Below are positions 1 through 10,300 of a stretch of DNA of 43,159 nucleotides, in pieces. Position 1 is the first letter of the stretch, and every line of letters begins with the position of its first letter. The stretch spans positions 1 to 43,159 of IMG/VR virus record IMGVR_UViG_3300042402_000894; one strand, written 5' to 3'. The stretch is from a virus. The translations under genes were made by a program, and so were the position numbers. Below the pieces are notes generated by a model, which was given only the letters and a program-made list of their open reading frames with translations, searched no databases and had not been told where the DNA came from.

Positions 1-1
1 A

Positions 2-304
2 CCATTAGAATCATTTGGTTCTCTAATTGTGGCAACTGGTATTGACTACTCTTATAATGGTAGTGGTGTGACATTTAAAGCACTTCCTCCAAATCAGGGT
101 GGTAGTGGTGTTGCAAATCCGGCATTTGAAATTACGGAATTGGGTGGTGGTAGAATCTACTTCACATCCGGTAATGAAACTGGTGACTTTAGAATTGGTA
201 CTGGTTTAAGTATTAATCAGGCAACTGGTACTCTTGTGGGTAGAACATTTAGTAAATCTCTATTCTCATTAGTAACTCCGTTCTCATTGGCACTACAAAT
301 ATAA
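2..304 (+). CDS. virion structural protein, 3' end only (5' truncated by window edge)
   Basis: The frame is open from base 2 to a TAA at 302-304, so the gene begins upstream of the window. A GTG at 29 could be scored as a start, but the reading frame continues in front of it, so it is probably internal. The visible part is about 100 residues, rich in Gly, Ser and Thr. The C-terminal stretch, with GDFRIGTGLSINQATGTLVG followed by a hydrophobic tail, resembles the C-terminal end of structural proteins I recall from T4-like marine phages. It lies 25 bases before another virion gene and at the head of the fibre locus, consistent with a tail-fibre or baseplate-associated component. Family name is uncertain; its virion role is inferred from context and composition. 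Confidence 0.6.
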   Translation, partial: PLESFGSLIVATGIDYSYNGSGVTFKALPPNQGGSGVANPAFEITELGGGRIYFTSGNETGDFRIGTGLSINQATGTLVGRTFSKSLFSLVTPFSLALQI

Positions 305-329
305 AAAAGAAAAATAAAAAAATAAAAAA

Positions 330-1247
330 ATGGCAGAAGTTTTTGTACCCTTAAATCGGTTTCAGTCAGTAGTAACAGGATTGACTGGAGAGCCCGATGA
401 AATCTACACAACACCAGCAGGTGTATCATCGATTGTGTTATCTTGTCAAATTACAAATAATAGTTTGGTAACACAACCCGTAACTATATTTGTAACATCA
501 AATAAAGAATTACCTGTACCTCAATTTGGAAATGTATTTAGTGGTAGTTCATTTATAAGTGCTTCTGTATCTTTATTAAATTTTAGTGGAAGTTTTTCCA
601 GCGCATCTTTATTATTAAACGCAAATAGGCAATTTTTAAGAAAAGAAATAGCGGCCTATACAAATAATCAAAATAATTTATCAGAAACTCCATTTACTTT
701 TATATCAGATTACTTTGAACAAAATACTTTGGATGATGTAGATGCTATAAAATACGATATAGTTAATAATACAACAATTAGAACAAATAAAGCAGCAAAA
801 GCTTACTTTGATAAAAATGGTGTATCTGCCATCGATACAACTGAATATTCTGCATCAATATTTGCTTTAGATTATTTAAAAGTATTATCAAATCAAATTA
901 TAAAAAACCAATCAACAACAGGTTCAGCACTTTCACCACTATTATTTCAAAATGCAGTTACACAATCAGTATTAACTGGATTTAATAACGGAACAAACGC
1001 TGGTGTATCTGCATCTATATATGTGGTGGATTCTTTAATAGATAGTATTAAGGCTACAATCGAATCTCCTGTATTTGTTGAACAAGAAGCTGTAAGATTG
1101 GTGACAAACGTAACAATCCCGCCAGCAGATTCACTTTCACCGGTAGTTTCTGGTAAATTGGTATTAGAAGAAACATATGGTTTTATAGTATCCGGCTCAA
1201 CTGAATTAACTGTAGTCCTTTCTTTGCTAGAGAGTGCGAATGAATAA
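330..1247 (+). CDS. virion protein with a beta domain interrupted by a helical insert
   Basis: A 305-residue protein starting at an ATG behind an A-rich leader, typical of Bacteroidota translation starts. No enzyme motif is visible. Residues about 15-60 (with YTTPAG, then ITNNS and VTIFVTS) and about 255-305 (VSGKLVLEETYGFIVSGS, then VVLSLLE) match, in order, the two halves of the 110-residue protein at 13193-13525. The middle, roughly residues 100-235, is different in composition, predicted largely helical, and has no counterpart there. The simplest reading is one beta-sandwich with a large insertion. Position between a structural gene and a giant fibre gene suggests a fibre-attachment, neck or decoration component. 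Function is inferred only from neighbours and from the shared domain. Confidence 0.7.
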   Translation: MAEVFVPLNRFQSVVTGLTGEPDEIYTTPAGVSSIVLSCQITNNSLVTQPVTIFVTSNKELPVPQFGNVFSGSSFISASVSLLNFSGSFSSASLLLNANRQFLRKEIAAYTNNQNNLSETPFTFISDYFEQNTLDDVDAIKYDIVNNTTIRTNKAAKAYFDKNGVSAIDTTEYSASIFALDYLKVLSNQIIKNQSTTGSALSPLLFQNAVTQSVLTGFNNGTNAGVSASIYVVDSLIDSIKATIESPVFVEQEAVRLVTNVTIPPADSLSPVVSGKLVLEETYGFIVSGSTELTVVLSLLESANE

Positions 1248-1267
1248 CGATAATATTATAGATTTAA

Positions 1268-1295
1268 TATTTATAGTAGAAATTTCATATTTATA
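1268..1295 (+). promoter_or_regulatory. tandem late-promoter-like TATTTATA boxes
   Basis: Two exact copies of TATTTATA occur at 1268-1275 and 1288-1295, 20 bases apart, in the 67-base gap before the giant fibre gene. The second ends 20 bases before the ATG. The same octamer precedes most other late operons here. There is no TTTG element at the expected -33 distance, so these look like a phage late class rather than host sigma-A promoters. Confidence 0.6.
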
Positions 1296-1314
1296 ACAAA
1301 GCTAGCAAGAACTA

Positions 1315-4300
1315 ATGGCAATAAGTAATCTTTTAACAGGTAGGGTAAGGGTAGTATCGCCTAAAAATGTAACATCTGACAGGTATCAATTTCTTGATTT
1401 ATCTCAAGCGGAGCCGAATTTAGGAGTACCATCATTCTCAGCTTCATTATTAACTAATCCTGCTATTGTAGTTTCGGATGACCAAGGTAATAGAGGATTT
1501 GCAAGAACAATTAGTTTAGACCAAATATCAGGTTCTTTTTCTGGTTCATTTCAAGGGGATGGCTCTCAATTAACAAATATTCCTGCAGCAACCGCTAGAT
1601 TGATAGCAAGTGGTTCAGCAACTGCATCTTTTGTAGAAGGAAATTTAGTTGTAAATACAAATACAACAATTCAAGGAAATTTAAATGTAAGAGATTCTAT
1701 ATTTGCAGACCAACTTATTGTAAATATAGTTTCATCATCAATAATTTATTCTTCTGGGTCAAACCTATTTGGTAATACTGATTCAAATATACAACAATTT
1801 ACAGGCTCGGTAAGAATACAAAGTGAATTGATTGGTAATAATATTACAGGTTCTTCATTTACTGGTTCATTTACTGGTTCATTTTTTGGGGATGGTAGAG
1901 ATTTATTTAATTTACCCCAAGCTACTAGATTATCAACTGGTTCTGTAACTGCATCAGTAAGTCCTGAATTTGGATTTAAAGTAGAATCAATACAAAGTGG
2001 TTCTCAATTTACTGGAAGTTTATTTGTAAGTGGTAATATAACTGCAGATTTTTATTTTGGCGATGGCTCCAATTTAAAAAATGTACCTTCAACAGTAGCA
2101 CCTAGAATTGCTAGTGGTAGTGTAACTGCATCAATTGCACCAAATACTGGATTTATTGTAAATACATTTGCACAATTTGAATTTCCTGTATCTGCATCAA
2201 TGTTTAGTGGTAGTGGTAGGGGTTTATTTGATATACCTCGTTCCGCATTAACCCCTGATGCATTAACGGCAACATTAATAGCAACTGGTTCTATAACTGC
2301 TTCGGTAAGTCCTGATTATGGATTTAAAGTTGAGGCAGGTGACTTGGGTTCTCAATTTAGTGGTTCTCTTTTTGTAAGTGGTGGTAACATAAGAGTAGAA
2401 ACTGGTTCATTTTTTAGTGGTAGTGGGGTTGGTTTAAAAGATATACCTCGTTCAGCACTAACACCTGATGCATTATTAAGTACTTTAATTGCAAGCGGTA
2501 GCGTAACTGCATCGGTAAGTCCTGATTATGGATTTATTGTTGTATCTGCTAATAGTGGTTCTCAATTTACTGGTTCTCTTTTTGTAAGTGGTGGAATTGA
2601 AATTAATTCTGGTTCATCTTACTCTGGTAGTGGTGCTAGATTATTTGATATACCTGTAAAGGCATTAAAAGATTTAGACCTTTCAAAAATATCTAGCGGT
2701 AGTGCAACGGCATCAATTTCTCCTGATAAAGGATTTATAGTTAATACATTTTCTACGTTTAGTGGAAGTATGATAATATCAGCATCTGCTGTATATCATA
2801 CAAGCGAATCATTGAATACTACTCTTAATATATCTCAATATCAAGATATTACTTACATTCTTAATGGTGATATTGCAAATACAAATCCAACATTAACTTT
2901 AGTAAGAGGCATAACATATACAATTAATGTAGATGCACCCGGACATCCATTTTGGATTAAAACTGCACAATCTGTAGGGCAAGACGATTTATATAATGAT
3001 GGTATAACAAATAATGGAGCTGAATTTGGAGTAATAACATTTTCGGTAGCATCTAACGCACCCAACACATTATACTACAATTCAGAATATGATATCTTCA
3101 TGCGTGGTGTTATTAATGTAGTTGATACGCTTCTAAAAAGAGAAGGTGAATTAAAAGTAATAGCAAATACAAATATTACGGGTAATACATCTATTGTAGG
3201 TAATACAACAATTACTGGAATTACAAATATTACTGGTGGATTAATTGTAAGTAAGCAATCGGTGTTTGAATCGACTATTACAGCATCAATGTTTAGTGGT
3301 AGTGGTAGGGGTTTATTTGATATACCCCGTTCAGCATTAACCGAAGATGCATTTAGAATAGCAAGTGGTAGTGTAACTGCATCGGTGAGTCCTGTTTATG
3401 GTTTTAGAGTTGAAACTGATAAAACTGATATAAGTGGGTCTGTTGTATATGGGGCTCAGTTTACATCATCTGTTGATATTAGTGGAAGTCTTAGAGCAAA
3501 TATTGTAATTGCTAATGAAATTAGTGGTTCTGATATTAGTGGTTCATTCCAAGGAGATGGTAGTAGATTAACAAATATTATTGTACCACCACAAACTGCA
3601 ACAAGAATTGTATCGGGTTCTGTAACTGCTTCAGTTGCACCAAATACAGGATTTGTAGTTACTTCTACTGATTTTGGTTCTACTATTATTGGAGGACTCG
3701 GAATTACTGGAAGCTTATTTGTAAGTGGAACTATTTCATTAGGGTCTGGTTCATTTTTTAGTGGTAGTGGTGAAAAATTATTTAATATCCCTAGAACAGC
3801 ATTAACACCAGACGCATTATTATCAACATTTATAGCATCTGGTAGCGTAACTGCGTCTGTATCGCCTAATTTTGGATTTAAAATAGAATCAACTGAAAAA
3901 GGTACACAATTTAGTGGAAGCTTATTTATAAGTGGAGCGGGTGTATTTTTAAATTCAGGCTCATTTAGTGGTAGTGGTAAAAATTTATTTGATATCCCTA
4001 TATCAGCACTTTCTGATTTAGATACATCAAAAATATTTAGTGGTAGTGTAACCGCATCAATTTCTCCAAATAGAGGATTTGAAGTATTTGCAGCAACATC
4101 AAATTTCTCTGGTTCAATATCCGCATCTGTATTTAGTGGTAGTGGTAGGGGTTTATTTGATATACCACAATCCGCATTGTCATCTGAGGTGTTTAGGATA
4201 TCGAGTGGTAGTACAACTGCATCCGTATCTCCTAACTTTGGATTTAGAGTACAATCTTTCGAAAGTGGTTCTGATTTTAGTGGAAGTATTAGAATTGATT

Positions 4301-7300
4301 CATCTTCATTCATATATGCAGAAGGTGCGTTTTTAAGAAACATCCCTCGTAATGCATTGACAGAAGAGGCTTTAATATCTACTGAAATTAAATCAGGTTC
4401 GGTAACCGCATCTGTATCACCAAACGAAGGATTTAAAGTAACATCAATAGAAAGTGGTTCTCAGTTTAGCGGAAGTTTATTTGTAAGTGGTGGATATATA
4501 AGAGTTGAAACCGGTTCATTCTTTAGTGGTAGTGGTGCTGGATTATCTGATATTCCTGAATCCGCATTATCATTTAAAATTAATAGGATTGCAAGTGGTT
4601 CGGCAACTGCATCTATATCACCTGATTATGGTTTTAGAGTAAATACATTCTCTACAATTAGTGGAAGTTTTATTGTATCATCATCCAATAGAACTATACC
4701 AACTTATGATATAGATAAAGTATTTAATGTATCTAATGATGGTAGTAATTCTTATATATTTGATGGAGCTGCAAGTGGTTCAAATCCAACTTTAACTTTA
4801 GTTAGAAATGTAGAATATGTATTTAATGTAAACGCCACAGGGCATCCGCTTTGGATTAAAACAGTAAATGGTCCTGGCTCTAACAACGCATATAATACTT
4901 GGGTAACTAATAATGGTGAAGATAATGGAGTTATAACATTTTTAGTTTCTGGTAGTGCACCTGATACATTATATTATAATTGCCAGTTTCACGGAAGTAT
5001 GGCAGGTACTATCAATGTAGTAGATGCATTATATATTCCGGCTGAAATAAAATTAATTGGTGAAACAAAAATTGAAGGTAATATTACCGCATCAATGTTT
5101 AGTGGTAGTGGTAAGGGATTATTTGATATCCCACAATCAGCAATATCCGGAGATACTGTTAGAATAGCTAGTGGTAGTGTAACTGCATCCGTATCTCCTA
5201 ATTTTGGATTTAGAGTTGCTTCATTTGAAAGTGGTTCGGATTTTAGCGGAAGTATTAGAATTGATTCTTCATCGTTTATTTATTCAGTAGGTACTTATTT
5301 AAGAGAAATTCCTAGAGCAGCATTAACCGAAGATGCATTAGTATCATCGGAAATCAAATCGGGTTCAGTAACAGCATCTGTAAGTCCTGATTTTGGATTT
5401 AGAGTAATAACTCCATTCTCATCTTCGGTTGATGAATCTGGGTCATTTAGTACTCAAATTGGTTCTAGATTTACAGGCTCAGTTGATATAAGTGGTAGTC
5501 TATTTGTAAATGATGTTAGTGGGGCAATTTACATTGGTTCATCTTCATTCATATATGGGGTTGGTACTTATTTAAGAAACATTCCTCGTTCAGCATTGAC
5601 TGAAGATGCATTAATATCTACGGAAATTAAAAGTGGTAGTGTAACGGCATCTGTAAGTCCTGATTTTGGATTTAAAGTAATTGCAACTGATATTGTGAGT
5701 GGCTCTATATATGGTTCTCAATTTACTGGAAGTGTTGATGTGAGTGGTAGTTTAAAAGCATTTTATTTAATAGGCGATGGTTCTCAAATTACAAATGTAC
5801 AAGCAGCAGCATCCCCATTGATAGCAAGTGGTTCTGCAACGGCATCGGTAGCAAGTGGTGATACATTTATAGTAACTACTGGAGCAACTGGTTCTGGTTT
5901 AGATTTCCAAATTGGTACACGCATAACTGGTAGTGTTGATATTAGTGGTAGTTTACAATCTCAATTCTTTATTGGAGATGGTAGATTTATTACAAATGTA
6001 CAAGCGGCAGCTGCACCATTCATTGGTAGTGGTTCGGCAACGGCATCTGTTCAAAGTGGTGATACATTTATAGTAACTACTGGAGCAACTGGTTCGGCTA
6101 TTGGTTCTAGATTTACTGGTAGTGTTGATGTTAGTGGAAGTGTAAAAGCTTTCTTATTCATAGGAGATGGGTCTCAATTAACAAACGTACAAGCATCAGC
6201 TGCACCATTGATAGCAAGTGGTTCGGCAACGGCATCTGTTCAAAGTGGAAGACAATTTGTTGTTACTACTCTCGGTACATTTGCTAGTGTAGGTTCTAAT
6301 TCAGGTTCGTATTATGGCTCTGTATTTACGGGTTCTGTAAGTATTAGTGGTTCTATATCATCATCTCGTTTTGAAGGTGATGGTGGTGGATTATTCAATA
6401 TCCCAGCATCGGCATTAGAAGATTTACAATTAGATAGAATTCAATCTGGTTCTGGTAGAGCAATTATAGACCCATTAAAATTAGATGTAAACGTACCAAT
6501 AACAGCAGCACTTTATATAGGTGATGGTGGTGGATTATTTAACATTCCTGCAAATGCATTGCAAGACCTTAAATTAGATAGAATCATATCTGGTTCTGTT
6601 GAGGGTGTAATATCACCAAATAAAGGATTAGAGGTAAATACATCTGTAAGAATATTCTCTGGTTCATTAACTGTAAGTGGTTCTGTATTTGTAAGTGGTG
6701 GTAATGTTGTAGTAGCAAGTGGTTCGGCATTTGTTGGAGATGGTAGTGGTTTAACAAATATTAGTTTAGCAAATATATCATTTGAAACATTTATATTAAA
6801 GAGTGGTTCATTTACAGCATCAATTTCTCCTGATAAGGGATTTATAGTAAACGCTTCGGCTAGTATTTGGGGAGATGCATATATTGGAAATAATTTAAGA
6901 GCATATAATATTACAGGAAGTAATCAAATATATTCTCCTCATGTAAGTGGTGGATTATATGGTACATATACATATCAAGGAAATGGACCTACTGCATCTG
7001 CTGATTATGATATTTTAAGATATGACCCAACTAGAGGACATTATATTCCTCAACCGGAAACTTCATTAACTGAGACTGTATCATTTAATAATGTAAGTAG
7101 TTTAACAATTGTACATAATTTGGGAATTAGATACCCAATGGTACAGGTTTATGCAACTGGTTCTGAAGACCAAATTTTACCAGGAACAATAAAATCAATT
7201 AATGATGATACAATTCAAATTGTATTTAGTGGATTGACAAGTGGACATGCTGTAATTGGTAGTGGTGGTTCTTTGATAAACGGAAGTATACCTGGTGATA

Positions 7301-10300
7301 GAGTTATTGGTGCAGTACTTTCATCATCATATGCATTTGTTGCAGAAACGGCAAGAAATGTTACTGGATTTGACTCAGCATCATTATCAGCATTGAATGA
7401 TATTCAAAACTTAGTTAGAAATTCTCAAACATCATCAATGAGTGTGTTTAGGGCAGTAAGTTCTTCTTACGCACTAACCGCATCATATGCATTAAACGCA
7501 GGACAAGGTAGTGGTACTGAATTATTTATATACCAAACAAGTTCATTAGTAAAAGCACAAGTAGGTAAAATTCACTTTACTGGTTCTGGTGTTGATGTAA
7601 TATCGTCTGGTTCGGATGGTGTATTGGTAAGAATATTAGGTGGTGGTGGCGGCGGTGCTGGTTTTGGTGATTTACTTAGTTCACAAACTTCTTCAATGTT
7701 AGTTGGAACTGCATCTTTAGCATTCACCGCATCATATGCAATGTTTGCATTATCTTCTGGTAATACTGATACGGCATCATTCTTACAAATTAATAAAGAC
7801 CAAACAATTAACGCATCACTTACAATTAGTGGTAGTATTGGTGTTAGTGGTAGTATAAGAATAGGTACATTGATATCTGGGTCTTCCGATAATGTAGTTG
7901 TTTGGAATAGTGCAACAAAAATATTAGAGACACGAAATGTAGCAGGTGTACAAGGTTCTTCTGGTTCGGCAGGTTCGGCAGGTACATCTGGAACTGAAGG
8001 CTCGGCAGGTACATCGGGAACTTCTGGTACATCTGGTACGGAAGGTTCGGCAGGTACTTCAGGAACTTCTGGTACAAGTGGTAGTGAGGGCTCTTCTGGA
8101 ACTTCGGGAACTTCTGGTACTGAAGGTTCAGCAGGTACATCTGGAACTTCTGGGTCAACTGGCTCTGATGGTACATCAGGAACTTCTGGAACTTCTGGTA
8201 CATCAGGAACAACTGGTAGTGACGGTACATCTGGAACTTCTGGAACATCGGGCACAACTGGTAGTGAAGGAACATCAGGAACTTCTGGCACAAGCGGCAG
8301 TAGTGGTACTAGTGGAAGTAGTGGTACATCAGGAACTTCTGGCACAAGCGGAACATCAGGAACTTCTGGAACAAGCGGTACATCAGGTACTTCTGGAACT
8401 TCTGGTAGTGGTGGTTCATCTGGCACATCGGGAACTTCTGGCACAAGCGGAAGTACGGGAAGTAGTGGTACTGCTGGTAGTAGTGGAACTTCTGGTACAT
8501 CGGGAAGTAGTGGAAGTAGTGGCACATCAGGAACTTCTGGTTCAACTGGTAGTAGTGGAACATCGGGTACATCTGGTTCAACAGGTACGGGTGGTTCATC
8601 GGGCACATCAGGTTCAGCAGGAACTTCTGGAACAAGAGGCACAAGTGGTAGCGCTGGTTCATCTGGTACATCTGGAACTTCTGGTACAAGTGGTGGTGCG
8701 GGTTCGTCTGGTACAAGTGGTAGTGGTGGTACATCGGGAACTAATGGTAGTGCTGGTTCATCGGGAACTTCTGGAACTTCTGGAACAAGCGGTAGTGATG
8801 GTATAAGTGGAACATCAGGAACGTCTGGCACATCGGGAACTTCTGGAACTTCAGGCTCAACAGGATCATCAGGAACTTCTGGAACTTCTGGTACATCAGG
8901 AACTTCAGGTACAACTGGTTCTGATGGTACATCAGGAACTTCTGGAACTGATGGTACAAGCGGAAGTAGTGGCACATCAGGAACTTCAGGTACAACAGGA
9001 AGTGATGGAACTTCTGGAACTTCTGGTAGTGATGGTTCATCGGGAACAAGCGGAACTTCTGGCACATCGGGAACTTCAGGAACAACTGGTAGCGATGGAA
9101 CTTCTGGTACAAGCGGCACATCGGGAACAAGCGGTAGTGATGGAACTTCTGGCACAAGCGGTTCAACTGGTAGTGATGGTACAAGCGGTACGAGTGGTAT
9201 TGGTACTGATGGAACGTCTGGAACAAGTGGTACGTCTGGAACTTCTGGCAGTGATGGAACTTCAGGAACTTCTGGTACAAATGGCAGTGAGGGAACTTCT
9301 GGCACAAGCGGAATAAGCGGTAGTGATGGAACTTCTGGTACTTCGGGCTCTGACGGAACTTCTGGTACAAGTGGTAGTGATGGAACTTCTGGCACAAGCG
9401 GAATAAGTGGTAGTGATGGAACGTCTGGAACATCAGGCACATCAGGCTCTAATGGAACTTCTGGAACAAGTGGTAGTAATGGTACAAGCGGCACATCTGG
9501 AACTTCTGGAACAAGTGGTATTGGTACGGATGGAACTTCAGGAACAAGCGGAATAAATGGTACTGATGGTACATCGGGAACTTCTGGAAGTGATGGTACG
9601 TCTGGAACTTCTGGAACAAGTGGTTCGGCTGGTACAAGCGGTACATCAGGAACTTCTGGATTAGACGGAACATATTTTGGTAGTAGTGGTACTTCAGGAA
9701 CTTCTGGGACAAGTGGCTCAAGCGGCACAAGTGGTACTTCAGGAACTTCTGGATTAGATGGTACATATTTTGGTAGTAGTGGTACGAGTGGTGTTGGTAC
9801 TGATGGTACATCAGGAACTTCTGGCACAAGCGGAATCAATGGAAGTGATGGAACTTCTGGCACAAGCGGAATCAATGGTAGTGATGGTACATCAGGAACT
9901 TCTGGTTTGGATGGAACATTCTTTGGTACTAATGGAACTAGTGGAGAAAATGGTACTTCGGGAACTTCTGGAGCAGGAACATCAGGAACTTCTGGTACAA
10001 GTGGTACATCAGGAACTTCTGGACAAGATGGAACATTCTTTGGTAGTAGTGGTACGAGTGGAGAAAATGGTACTTCGGGAACTAGTGGAGCAGGAACTTC
10101 TGGTACATCGGGAACTTCTGGAACTTCGGGTACTTCTGGATTGGATGGTACATATTTTGGCTCATCGGGAACTTCTGGTAGTGATGGTACATCGGGAACT
10201 TCTGGAGCAGGTACATCGGGCACTTCTGGCGAAAATGGTACTTCGGGAACTTCTGGGTTAGATGGAACATTCTTTGGTAGTAGTGGTACATCGGGAGAAA

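Larger units (their letters stand above)
1594..6870 (+). repeat. SGSVTAS-type protein repeat array (about 22 copies)
   Basis: The fibre reuses a module whose core is [IKL]xSGS[VA]TAS[VI]SPxxGF, usually followed by GSQFSGSLFVSGG, FFSGSGxGL and FDIPRSALTPDAL. I count about 22 cores, the last few degenerate (SGSGRAI, SGSVEGV). At DNA level the copies are recognisably similar but not identical. The same core occurs once in the second fibre (about 13853-13900), so the two genes share ancestry or exchange segments. Confidence 0.8.

Noticed and set aside
3456-4343. 295-residue minus-strand open frame
   Set aside because: It lies within the SGSVTAS repeats of the giant fibre and is a compositional shadow with no independent signals.
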